NCBI GenBank assembly: GCA_021495925.1
Contig: JAKEKT010000013.1
Coordinates: 372,001 to 436,000, forward strand
Origin: Diplodia intermedia
Lineage: Eukaryota > Ascomycota > Dothideomycetes > Botryosphaeriales > Botryosphaeriaceae
Direction: 5' to 3'
DNA: 64,000 bases
This document shows positions 1 through 9,453 of the stretch, piece by piece (position 1 is the stretch's first letter; the number at the start of each line of letters is the position of its first letter). A program made the translations under genes and the position numbers. The notes under the pieces are model-generated. The model was not told the DNA's origin, searched no databases, and saw nothing but the letters and a program-made list of their open reading frames with translations.

Positions 1-229
1 TACTGCCCGCCAACCTACCTTTGCATCCAGCGTAAGTACGTATTTACTACCATCTGATCCAACATATTGCTGTTACCGCCATCTCCAGCCCCACTAGTGA
101 CACTGACAGCAGAAAGGTCCCCGCAGAGCTCCGCACCCTTACCTAATCGACGCGGCAGCCAGCACGCTGTGGGAGACTACGGGTGTCGATGGACCGGCTG
201 ACTGATTGGCGGGCCCTGCGGCAAAGAGA

Positions 230-1702
230 CTAAACTGGATTTTGGGGGGTGGGGGTGGGGAAGGGGAAAGCCGCCCTTTCCCTCTCCAGCCTCGCCCGCG
301 CCACCTCGTCGCTATCCTCCCGCCAAACCCTCAACTTCACCTCGACCTCCAACCACTTACATTCTTCCATCACCGCCCTAGCCGCCTCCGGCGCATCCCA
401 CGCCTTCCACCCACACACAGGCACACACGCGTCGCAGAACGCACTCCCCTGATAATCCTCCTCTTCCACACAAAAGCGACGCAGCGCCGGCAACAGCGGG
501 CCGTCACCACCACCCCCACCGCACGCGCCACGCACGACGTCAACGATCCACCCGTCATCGACGCCGTCCGTGTAGGCCTCGAGCTCGTAAACGCGGCACT
601 GCGACAGCCGCGAGTGCGGGGGGACGGGGGGCAGCGTGCGCCTGACGGCGGCGGTGTGGGGGTCGAAGCGGATGCGCAGCGACGCGAGCGACGGCGGGAG
701 CAGGGCGCAGATGTCGGGCCGGCGCCGCTCGTAGGGGGCGAAGAAGCATTTGGCGTCGACGGCGACGCTGTGCAGGCGCTGGAAGCCGTGCAGGTCGAGC
801 CGCGTGCCGTCGTGGCCGGCGGGCCAGACGAGGGTGTCGAGGGAGGCGATTGAGAGCGTTTCGAGCGAGGCAAGGAGGGGGGAGAGGGCGTGCGTGAGGT
901 GGGTGGGCGAGTAGGGCGTTTGCATGGCGGGCATGTATGTTCCTGCGCAGGGCGTGGCGGGGTCGGCGGAGAGGGTGCCGGGTTCGTGGATGGTGAGGTT
1001 CTTGACGGAGGCTGCGGCGGTGAGGATCTCGTGCAGGGACTGGTAGTCGTAGGGTGTTTGGAGAGTGAGGTCAAGCACTGGCTTTTGTCGGCGCGGGAGG
1101 TAGGCGAGGGAGGAGGATGGCTTTGGTTGGGCCTGGTGACGGCCTTCGAGAAGGACAGTCTCTACCGGCGTCAGGCACAGGAAGCGTGCCAAGTCGGCGG
1201 AGGAGATGGCGAGCCACAGCTTCAACTCTTGGAGATGCGATAGGCGGGATACGTCCCAGGAGGCGGGGTCGGATTGCTTGTAGTCGTCGTCCCAGAAGAT
1301 TGGACCGGTGCGTATGATGGGTGTGCGGGGGCTTGGGTAGAGGCTGGATAGATAGAGCTTGCGTGTGCCCTCGACGGAGTTCATGAACTGAACCATCTCC
1401 CGGCGTCGCATCACGTCTTGGTCAACGTTCCACCGAACGGTTAGGTCGTGGATGTGAGACATCCACTGCAAGTCTTTTCTTTTATCTGTCTGGTTGATAA
1501 CCCGCAGCAATCGTTGAGGGTAGGGATGGTCAAGCTTGAAATCAGAGATGTTCAGCGCGACAGTGTGATAAAGCAACTCGGATGCGAATTTGCAGAGCGA
1601 GGGGCAGGTCAGGGCCAGAGCGCGAAGCGTTGGGCGGTCGTCCTTGAGACTTGAGACAATCAGACGGAGCAGGCGCTCGTTTAGTTCAGTGAATCGTGCC
1701 AT
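230..1702 (-). CDS. F-box-like protein, single exon
   Basis: A 490-residue protein in one exon with a clear ATG. Residues ~5-45 (LNERLLRLIVSSL, then LRALALTCPSLCKFASELLY) read as a fungal F-box: a leucine-rich helix, a conserved Cys-Pro-Ser-Leu turn and an aromatic end. F-box proteins of this kind link substrates to SCF ubiquitin ligases through Skp1. The remainder is a loose leucine-rich region (for example LQELKLWLAISSADLARFL) of the sort seen in fungal F-box/LRR proteins, without crisp LRR repeats. The C-terminus is acidic to basic and low in complexity. Substrate unknown. The F-box assignment is from family knowledge; cellular role is inference. Confidence 0.75.
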   Translation of the reverse strand: MARFTELNERLLRLIVSSLKDDRPTLRALALTCPSLCKFASELLYHTVALNISDFKLDHPYPQRLLRVINQTDKRKDLQWMSHIHDLTVRWNVDQDVMRRREMVQFMNSVEGTRKLYLSSLYPSPRTPIIRTGPIFWDDDYKQSDPASWDVSRLSHLQELKLWLAISSADLARFLCLTPVETVLLEGRHQAQPKPSSSLAYLPRRQKPVLDLTLQTPYDYQSLHEILTAAASVKNLTIHEPGTLSADPATPCAGTYMPAMQTPYSPTHLTHALSPLLASLETLSIASLDTLVWPAGHDGTRLDLHGFQRLHSVAVDAKCFFAPYERRRPDICALLPPSLASLRIRFDPHTAAVRRTLPPVPPHSRLSQCRVYELEAYTDGVDDGWIVDVVRGACGGGGGDGPLLPALRRFCVEEEDYQGSAFCDACVPVCGWKAWDAPEAARAVMEECKWLEVEVKLRVWREDSDEVARARLERERAAFPFPTPTPQNPV

Positions 1703-1845
1703 GATTGAGCTATTGGTGATTTGTGTGGTGGGACGTATTGGCAGAGAATGGGGGGGTGGCTTGGTTTAAATGCAGTGTGATCAAGGTTTAGGCAGCTGTG
1801 TCGGTAGCCTAATGCGGTTACCGAGACGCCTGGCCTGTCATGAAG

Positions 1846-1905
1846 GATCGTGTCAGCATCTCAGCAACAGCCGCATGAGGCACTTGCCAAGATGCTGACA
1901 CGATC
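1846..1905. repeat. Perfect 16-bp inverted repeat hairpin
   Basis: The arms GATCGTGTCAGCATCT (1846-1861) and AGATGCTGACACGATC (1890-1905) are exact reverse complements around a 28-bp loop. It lies in the promoter-side intergenic region of the F-box gene. No target-site duplication was seen. Confidence 0.8.
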
Positions 1906-1933
1906 TGTCCACCACTCAAGCTACCGTGAATAG

Positions 1934-1976
1934 TACAGCGGGCGCAGCGGCATTTCACGTGGAATCTCCGAGGACC
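1934..1976 (+). repeat. Dispersed ~45-bp repeat, copy 1
   Basis: Reads (A)CAGCGGGCGCAGCGGCATTT, a variable spacer, then AATCTCCGAGGAC. Four other copies are at 4129, 16780, 38834 and 52752. The shared core is ACGGTGGGCGCAGCGGC, ~15 variable bases, then AACCTCCGAGGAC. All five lie outside genes. Confidence 0.7.
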
Positions 1977-2398
1977 AACATCCGCTTCGGGTTTCTATTA
2001 GTACATTCCTATTCCTCAGGCATTAGCTTTGGATAATTTTCTAACGGCGACATCATCACCAGTTAGGTCGCGCACTTCGAAAACAACTGGTGTGGAAGCT
2101 ATGTTGTGACCCTCCTATCAGTGCAAGTACGAAGCCAGGATTTTATAAACTTCACTTCTTCAGTTTCGCCACCCCAATCTATTCTACCTCTGATTGGACC
2201 TCCCTACATACCCTCCGACCGTTGGCAGTGTCCGAGGACTGGCGGATACACTGCGCCCTCAAAAAGTAAGCTCGGCCCAAGCCATGCTGCCTGTTTCTAC
2301 GCGTGTCATAGGTAGCAGGCAGGTACCTTCCCGTCGGCATGAGTTGGGCATGCCAATACCACCAGGTAAAAAGCAAAAGAACAAAAAAGAATGCTATG

Positions 2399-2514
2399 TC
2401 ACCGCCCGGGAATCGAACCCAAGGTCGTCCTCCAACCGCTACCAACCCGTTACAGGCTATGCCCAGGCCTTATTTGATACGTCAGAAGCCGCTCTACCAC
2501 TGAGCTAGCGATGA
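2399..2514 (-). tRNA. tRNA-like Pol III gene, isotype unresolved (possible pseudo-tRNA)
   Basis: Read on the minus strand, the 5' acceptor TCATCGC pairs with GCGGTGA at the 3' end (one G-T wobble). An A box (TAGCTCAGTGGTAGAGC) makes a perfect D stem and a B box (GGTTCGATTCC) gives a T arm. CTTTTTTG follows within about 10 bases as a Pol III terminator. Total length is 116 nt, so ~40 nt of intron-like sequence would sit in the anticodon arm. I could not place an anticodon with the universal T33, so this may be a tRNA pseudogene or a tRNA-derived element. Confidence 0.5.
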
Positions 2515-4128
2515 TGGAAGGGGAGGAGGATTTGGCGACTTATATAGCAACAGTGCCCCGCAGACTATCGGTTCCTGCCGCCCGAGCACCCGCGCACCAT
2601 ACTACCTTCTCCGCCGCTCTTCCACCTTTGCGCCACCTCACCGAGCGGGCCTACTGAGCGACGGACCCCCGCTATCGCCTTTCCCCGCACATTGGTACCG
2701 CCGCCGCTGCCATCTACTCCCTTATCCACGGAACTGTCGTGACACCCTCATCTCCATGGAATTCTGACACAACAATCCTCAAACAATGACAGCAGCGAGC
2801 CAGCAAGCCAGCAAGCACCGGGAGAGGAAGTGAGGCACGAGCCGAGCGCGGGTCCCCGGGCGCATCGAAACGGGCGCATCTGACCAGCTGACTGGGCTGG
2901 CTGGTTGGCTGGCTCGCCAGCTAGCTCGCTCATATGGTGGTGCGCGATCATCCTCCAGCGTCAACAACCCCGACCTGTCCTTCGTTTCCTTCTCTCCGCT
3001 ACCTCACTGCGCTTCTAAGCCGCAACACCACCACGCCAGGTCAACGTCATGCCCACTCGATCAACCACAAGGCGCGATTGAAACTCAATACCTACTCGCG
3101 TGCAACCAGCCGGACGAGCCATCCGCTCCCCTCCGCCGACCGTGCGCCTCGTATGACTGTGCCAGGCCCTGCTGGCATAGCCTCGGTTCAAAGCTACCCA
3201 CCGTCACAGCGCCGCTACACTTCCAGACAGATAGACCGCGGGCGGCTGCTCACCTGGTCAAGATGTTGTTGATGCGGGACGGTTTTGACCAGCGCACTGC
3301 GGCGATATGGCGGTGCGGTCACGACTTGAGACGAGGCGACTCCACACGTCGGGAATATATGTACGAAGATGTGTTTTGCGGGCAGTAGACGGGGTAAGAA
3401 GCGCGGGCAACGGCAGCGGGCGCGCAATGCAACGACAGGATGGGGGATTTCCCACAACCACAACAGCGGCCCGCCGTCGAAAAAAGGCGGAACGTGCCAG
3501 CAGCATCTGGCAATGTCGGAGGACTCCAGATGGTGAAGAAGAAGTACAATGACGATGGTGAGCTGGGCTGGAGTTTTTGGCGGGCAGGCGGGTTGATGAG
3601 CTGGACCAGCCCCGCACAAGCCCGACCGGCATGGCGTAGAGACCACGCTGCGTCCGGCTTGGAGACTTGTTGGTCGTTGAACTGACCAAGGAATTGTGCA
3701 TGAACAGTGGAAGTAAAGGGCGCAACACAAATGGAGCCGCACCGGGCTACATGATCACCCGGCAGAGAGCGGCACCTCTAATCGTTGACAGCAATTTATT
3801 CCCAATATCGGATCTGGAGATGGTGAAATTTCACTCTTGGTAAATTTAGTAGACGATAAATAGCGGAGTGCCGCACAAAGACCTGGTGGTTTAGGCTTGA
3901 GATGTCCTGACATCGATGTAGACTACAACGGTTTCAGGAGTGAATGGCTTCTACTACTCGCGGAAATTCACTACATGATCATGCTCTATGAATTGGAGAA
4001 CGAGGCAGACGTCCTTAAAATCCTTATCCATAGCCATATCTAAGGAGACAGGTTCACATCAAACGGTGAGCCCCAAGAGATGCCGGTGACAGGCCGGCAG
4101 GTCAGTAGAAGCGGAACACATCGACGGC
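2515..4128. other. Intergenic, no supported gene
   Basis: Several overlapping ORFs of 60-175 codons exist, but none carries a recognisable domain, and both strands are equally open. Around 2795-2815 and 2895-2930 there are GGCT/AGCC-rich stretches (AGCCAGCAAGCCAGC and CTGGCTGGTTGGCTGG) that are imperfect inverted copies of each other. Confidence 0.5.
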
Positions 4129-4172
4129 AGTCCTCGGAGGTTCATCGAAATTGGCCGCTGCGCCCACCGTAG
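4129..4172 (-). repeat. Dispersed ~45-bp repeat, copy 2
   Basis: On the minus strand it reads GCTACGGTGGGCGCAGCGGC, a spacer, then GAACCTCCGAGGACTG. Immediately upstream (minus sense) is the small palindrome CCGTAGAAGCTACGG, also present in similar form beside the 52752 copy. Confidence 0.75.
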
Positions 4173-4963
4173 CTTCTACGGTTGGCTTTAGGGGTCACGT
4201 GGAGAAAACATCGTACGTAGCTATTAAATGTTTACCATGCCTTGTATATGTATCTCCCCCATCGTGACTGTAGCCGATCTGATCCTCGCTGGCTACTACC
4301 ATTCCAACAATCTATTTATCGCTGACTGTATGGCCCGATGGCACCCAGTCCATTTATTGTTCGGGCTTTTGCTATCTCTCTATTGAGCTGATGTATCTCT
4401 CATTTCTTTCCCGCGAGAGACCAACGCCGATCAAGGATTGTACGTGACATTGCACAAAAGACAGGTCCGCTGAATGCTGGCCTTGAATGGAGAAATATCC
4501 GCCGCGGCAGTTGACAGAGGTTTCAAGCACCCAAGCCCTATGTGCTCCGCCGATGACGCGTGACTCTTCCAAGCTCAAGTGTTCGGATCAATTATTTGGA
4601 CGCGGATGAGCCGAACAAGGATGCTAGTACAATTCGACTTCTCTTCCTTCGCCACCACAACACAATAGATGTAAAACCTCTAAATTCAGCGTAGACAACA
4701 GAATATTAACCACTAACGATAGCCTAAAATCACAGGTACTCCTCTTGACCGTTTATATCAAAAATTGAATTTGTCGTCGGGATGACAGGGTGCTATCCCA
4801 TTACTATGTAGCTTGCGTAGTCACGAAAAGGGAATCACATCAAGACCACACCACATTCCCTTAAACCAGGATATACGGCATGCGCTTGCCTCAGTGCATC
4901 ACTTGGTCGATAGGGACCACGTCGCCGATAACGACTTTGCTCCATTTGAATCCTCTAGACGAC
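4173..4963. other. Intergenic, no supported gene
   Basis: Moderately AT-rich DNA with no ORF worth reporting, no tRNA and no clear repeat beyond the flanking copy of the dispersed family. Confidence 0.5.
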
Positions 4964-5446
4964 TTAATCGAAGCGAGAGACGTGAACACCGTGGACGGAG
5001 GAACGGCTGTCATGGTTGACCGTATCATCACGCCACCCTGTGCCGGCGTCATAGTCCCATGTTACCGACAGCCTGTCAGTTGGCGGAAAGGCACGGCGCA
5101 AGGCCTCAAGGTCGTGCGACAGTAGGATGCCATCTCCAACGTACCAATGGCCGAAGCCGTAAAGGGAAACGGCCACGCAGAAGGCAAGTGACAAGCAGAT
5201 CCATGCCGAAGGCTCCATACGCTCTTCTATGGTGTCGATGTTCAAGGCAGGGTTCTTGAATTTGTCAAGGATTCGGAACAAGTGTAGCGGCCAAAGCAGC
5301 TGGAAGAACAGAGCATCGAAAAAAGTAAGAGGCCAGTAGAGTAGAAGAAGTAAGACATTTCCAAGTACGGTAACAAATGGAAGGATGATGTTGATGATGT
5401 TTTTTTCGCCATCCTCAGCGTCCTCGCGCTTGTCATTACCAGACAT
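4964..5446 (-). CDS. Small predicted membrane protein, unknown family
   Basis: A 160-residue ORF starting at the ATG of MSGNDKREDAEDGEKN; an upstream in-frame TTG is not a likely fungal start. A charged, acidic N-terminal tail is followed by a hydrophobic hairpin (IINIILPFVTVLGNVLLLLLYW, then LTFFDALFFQLLW) and a third segment (AWICLSLAFCVAVSLYGFG). The C-terminal ~50 residues are polar. This predicts 2-3 transmembrane helices. I do not recognise the family. The clean hydropathy pattern and good start argue for a real gene, but there is no homology evidence. Confidence 0.5.
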   Translation of the reverse strand: MSGNDKREDAEDGEKNIINIILPFVTVLGNVLLLLLYWPLTFFDALFFQLLWPLHLFRILDKFKNPALNIDTIEERMEPSAWICLSLAFCVAVSLYGFGHWYVGDGILLSHDLEALRRAFPPTDRLSVTWDYDAGTGWRDDTVNHDSRSSVHGVHVSRFD

Positions 5447-6188
5447 CTTAGCCAAAGTTGAACTGTGAATTCGGGGAAAGCGTGTTCTTGGATGAATAGA
5501 AAGCTCAAATGCGAATGGCGAGAGCTACAGGAGGATAAGAGTAATGAAGTCTCAACACTGTTTCCAAATCAAGCGTGATGCTTAATGCGGTAAGCTACAA
5601 CGTCTACGAACAATGGTCATAGCACTTATCCGCATGGATTCCTATAGGCCGGTGATCTATTGCTGGTCCACTATCAGCTCACCTGTGGTGAAACAGAAAC
5701 AGGATTCACTGCAAATGTGAGAGTGTCTTAAAGCATAGACCTCATCTAGGCTTGTCCCCACCTCCGCTCACCGCGCATCATACCAAGAGCACGCAGGAAG
5801 CACTATAGTCACCCGGATCCGATACCTCATAGCTTAAAACCACGCGACAAACAAATTTTCCTCCGCCTCCTTCAGCGCCGCGCCAGCATCAGCAGCAGAC
5901 CCGTCGCCGCCGACCTGCTCGTAAGCCATCTACTTGCTCCTCGCAGCGAAGACCTAGACAATAACAGCGTCTATGATCTGTACGAAGTCTTACGAGCAGC
6001 TGTCAACCGCCTTCGTCGCGATCCGCTGGACCTGCTGCACGGCTTCCTCGGCCTGCATCCAGAGGTTGTCGGCGGCTCGGCCGGCGGTGTGGTTCTTGCA
6101 CATCTCGGGGCACCGTGTACAGGGAGAGCATGTCAGCCTTCAGATCAGCTTAGCTGGTCGATGCGATGTGCTCCGCGAGGCACAGGGG

Positions 6189-6795
6189 TTACTCGCTCCA
6201 ATTCACCCAACGGGTGCGACCTTCGGCGGCGCGGTGGTCATCAGGCAGTGTGCGAATAGCCGGTAAGAGTAGCGCGAAGTGCAGGGTCGCGTCGCTCAGG
6301 GCTTTGAAACTTTCTCTCCAGTCCAAGACCGGCGCCGATGAGATATAATAGGACAGGAACGCGGGCCTAAATGGTTCCGCGGCGGGCGTGGGCAGCATGA
6401 ACACGGACAGCTCCAGCTGCAGGATGATGCAACAAATGATAGTCATATACCAGGATCTTTGTATGCCAACGTTTCTGTCCGGTTTTTTTGCTGACGTGGA
6501 CGGCTTGGGGCATGTTGGGTATGTTGGCAGTCGGGTTGGCCTCCGGTTCGGAATCGTTGCGATGCTGTCCCGTGGAGACTCCTTCGTGTCGGACATCTTC
6601 GCTGGAGTTGAAGTCGCGATCTGGATAAAAGTAGCAACTTAAATGAGGAAGGAGGCTCGGTGTAAGTAGAATGTAGTTTGAAAAATACAGGAGAAAGATA
6701 AGTGCGTTAACCAAGCTTATGGCAAACAATAATTGCACCAGCACCTTTTCGGTCAGCATCATGTTAAGCAACAAAAAACAATTCTTAACCCGCAT
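6189..6795 (-). other. Possible membrane-protein gene in two overlapping frames
   Basis: Two minus-strand frames overlap. One (6367-6795) starts MRVKNCFLLLNMMLTEKV and has a strong hydrophobic helix pair (LLFAISLVNALIFLLYFSNYILL). The other (6189-6596) has a helix WYMTIICCIILQLELSVFML. They could be two exons of one small membrane protein joined by an intron near 6560-6600, but I could not find a convincing splice pair. It could equally be a frameshifted relic. No family recognised. Confidence 0.25.
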
Positions 6796-6832
6796 CTACC
6801 TTATAAAACATTCTACATAGAACAGGCAATCA

Positions 6833-6895
6833 AATATAAGACCCGGGCGTAGATACGCGAGTTTAAGACTTATATTTACGTCCGGGCCTTATATT
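6833..6895. repeat. Foldback element, copy 1 (22-bp arms)
   Basis: The left arm AATATAAGACCCGGGCGTAG.. (6833-6854) and the right arm (6874-6895) are reverse complements with three mismatches around a 19-bp spacer. The arm resembles those at 16995, 33494 and 37071, whose shared sequence is GTTGAATACAAGATCCGGA then CGTAAAT. Confidence 0.7.
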
Positions 6896-7500
6896 CAACA
6901 ACCCCCTTCAATGCGGCATCTGTGTGTCGTAGACACGGAAGTGTGATTCCATTTATCGCGCGCCGTAGCACTTCCATCAAATCTAGTTTGCCGCCTAAAG
7001 TGTTAACTTACAAATTCGATGAACAATGTTCGCATGTTTTGTTTTTACCGCTTCAGCCTCGACTAGGGAAACAAAGAAAAGGACAAAGAAATCTTTTCAC
7101 AAACATACGAATACGACTATCGAAGAGCCGTGTGGCTTCGACTGAGCAAGACACAGCTACCGTCAATGTTTCTAGAACCTTCATGGGGGTACTTGCATGT
7201 CAATTTCACTAGAGGACGTAAAGTTTCCAGATTCTTCCAATCAAACTATTATAGGCCAGCAAACTCTCAAAGGAACATTCTAGCGAGCACCCACCGCATC
7301 AAGTACATATAAAAGGTGTAAGTCATATTGGCTCCTTGCTTCATGCGCTAAGTATATGCTCAAATCAACTTTCTAGAAGTATACTCCAGTCCGACCTCGG
7401 ATCTATATTTACGAATCCCGAATGGCTATATATTGAGTCGTCGCCGTGCCCGCTCCGACCACCAGGACCACCACGCAGCTGGAATTTCTTCCTATATACA

Positions 7501-7740
7501 TCAATAATGCTCCTCAGAACGCGAAGCTCGATCTCGCGACCCCCAACAACAAGGACTCGACCACGGCCAAGAAACAGCAGGAGCTCCGCACCGAGCTGGC
7601 TGAGATCCGCAAGAAACAACAAGCCAACAAGGGCTCGCGCAACACCGTCTTCGAGCAGATCAGGTCGGATGGCCAGCCGATCAGGGGAGGCTTGTACGAC
7701 GAGCGAGCCAAAGACGGAGGCAGACTTGTTCAGACACAGA
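7501..7740 (+). pseudogene. Fragment of a BFR1-like (nuclear segregation protein) gene
   Basis: The frame in phase with the downstream RING ORF encodes NAKLDLATPNNKDSTTAKKQ, then QELRTELAEIRKKQQANKGS, then RNTVFEQIR. In my memory this is the characteristic N-terminal coiled-coil of fungal Bfr1-type proteins, which bind RNA and polysomes and act in ER/nuclear segregation. After FEQIR the resemblance decays (RSDGQPIRGGLYDERAKDGG) and stops. There is no ATG at the start of the block and no continuation of the ~500-residue protein downstream, so it looks like an isolated exon fragment. The call depends on remembered family sequence. Confidence 0.5.
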
Positions 7741-7865
7741 ACCACGCATCGCCAGCACCGCATGATTCCGCAACAATGTCAGCCTGCATCTCACTATATC
7801 ACCGCCGCCTGCCCCAACCCCATACTCCCTCCTCCAACAACTCCAACCCCATCACAGACAGTACA

Positions 7866-8897
7866 ATGTCCTACCCCCCCACCAACACCCACGGGGCCCA
7901 ACCCCCCCTCTACACCGACCGCGCCCACTTCATCGCGGCCGTCCTCCCACACTCCACCTCCCCCCGCGGCAGCGACGTGCCCGCGGACCAGCGCCACTGC
8001 GCCATCTGCGCCGACGCCATCGCGCCCAGCAGCACCGTCGCGCGCATCTGCCCGACATCGACCAAGCACGTGACGCACTGGCTGTGCATGCTGCAGTGGC
8101 TCAGCACGTGGAACGACGCGCTGGGCACCCACCGCCGCACCTGTCCGTCGTGCCGCGCCGTGCTGTTCCGCGCCCGCGGCCTGGGCGCCGTGCCGCATGC
8201 GCTGGAGGCCGGCCCCGCTGCCCTGAGGGCTGCCCGCAGAGAGGTTGAGAATCTGCGCGTAAGGATTGCGGATGCTTGGGACGATGCGTTGGCTGAGGCG
8301 CGCCGGTTGGTGCCGGCGCCTGCTGATGAGCTGGCGTTTGTGAGGGGGCTCGAGGCGGATGAGGCGGACGAGGCGGATGAGGATACGGTGCTGGATGCGG
8401 CGGCGCCGCTAAGGCATGCTATGGACGGCCACTTGCGGTTCGCCCTCGTTACTGGTTTGCTGGCGAACCAGGCGCAGGTGGAGATCATGCGCGGTGGCGC
8501 GTACATGACGGAAGATATGAGGCAGTTGCGCGGGTTGTTCGATTTTGCGGCGACACTGCGCGAGAATCTGGGGCTGCCGCCGATGCCGGCCGACACGCGT
8601 GTGCCGACGGACTCGGAAGACGAGGATGATGAGTCGACTGAGGACGATGGGTCGACTGTGCACGGCTCGCCGTCGCCGTTCCCGCAGCCAAACGCCGACG
8701 GTGAGTATGTGGACGGTGTGGCATCGCCGGACGGTTGGATGTCGCCGGAGCTCGTGCCAGTTGGAGATGGTATGAACTATGCGGAGGACGAGGTTATGGA
8801 TGTGGAGGTGCTGCAGGATAGCGGGGATGAGGATGAGGAGATGTCGGAGGATAGTGAGTATGAGGAGGATAGCGAGTATGAGGATGATGACATGTAA
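7866..8897 (+). CDS. RING-H2-type zinc finger protein with acidic tail
   Basis: With the start at ATG 7866 (context ACAATGTCC) the protein is 343 residues. An in-frame ATG at 7776 is an alternative, and the frame is open upstream through the BFR1-like relic. The zinc ligands are C45-x2-C48, C62, H68-x2-H71-x2-C74 and C93-x2-C96. This is a RING-H2 order with a slightly wide C-x5-H step, as in fungal E3 ubiquitin ligases. An alpha-helical middle follows. The last ~120 residues are very acidic (DSEDEDDES, EDEEMSEDSEYEEDSEYEDD), suggesting a disordered interaction tail. E3 activity is inferred from the domain only. Confidence 0.7.
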   Translation: MSYPPTNTHGAQPPLYTDRAHFIAAVLPHSTSPRGSDVPADQRHCAICADAIAPSSTVARICPTSTKHVTHWLCMLQWLSTWNDALGTHRRTCPSCRAVLFRARGLGAVPHALEAGPAALRAARREVENLRVRIADAWDDALAEARRLVPAPADELAFVRGLEADEADEADEDTVLDAAAPLRHAMDGHLRFALVTGLLANQAQVEIMRGGAYMTEDMRQLRGLFDFAATLRENLGLPPMPADTRVPTDSEDEDDESTEDDGSTVHGSPSPFPQPNADGEYVDGVASPDGWMSPELVPVGDGMNYAEDEVMDVEVLQDSGDEDEEMSEDSEYEEDSEYEDDDM

Positions 8898-9453
8898 TGG
8901 TCAAAGTTACGTGTCTTTTCCTTGTCTTGGAGAGACGGCCGACGCAGGAACTGCCGACGGCACTGAAATTTCCGCACCCGCATCCACGTTCCCCATCGAC
9001 CCCAGCCTCGACTTCCTCGACGACCTCTCTTTGTCATCTTGGAGAGAAGCGTAGGAAAATTTGTTGAAAAAAAAAGGAGAAAATCAAAAAAGCGATGGTA
9101 AGCTTTTACTACCACCATAATACTACGGAAACAAAATGACAGCGTACAGAGTGAGTTTCGGATGCCCATTCTTTCGTGAAATGAGTACAAATAGACAGTA
9201 TCCCAGTCGTCTCACAACCAATGGAAATGTCAATCCTCTGCGTTCGGAGCCGGTTCCGCCCTAATCAGCGAGAGGGACACCAAGATTTTGCCACTAATGC
9301 AACGACAAGGGTGAGATGACGGTTAATTCGACAGCGAAATATGCACTGCCTACAACGGTTTAGCGTAAAGTATACATGCATAGCTGCATGAAGGAGGGGT
9401 AGATAGCCAGATAAGAGCCGCTGCCGACGACATCTCACCTCCAACAAACAACA
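8898..9453. other. Intergenic between RING gene and MFS gene
   Basis: About 550 bp with no supported gene. It should contain the 3' UTR of the RING gene and the promoter of the MFS gene. An A-rich tract near 9060-9090 could be a polyadenylation region. Confidence 0.5.

Noticed and set aside
206..1654. Several plus-strand ORFs over the F-box gene
   Set aside because: Shadows of the minus-strand reading frame; compositionally biased (Arg/Gly) and without domains.
3215..3742. 175-codon minus-strand ORF and overlapping frames
   Set aside because: Open on both strands, no domain, Cys-rich by composition, no good start.
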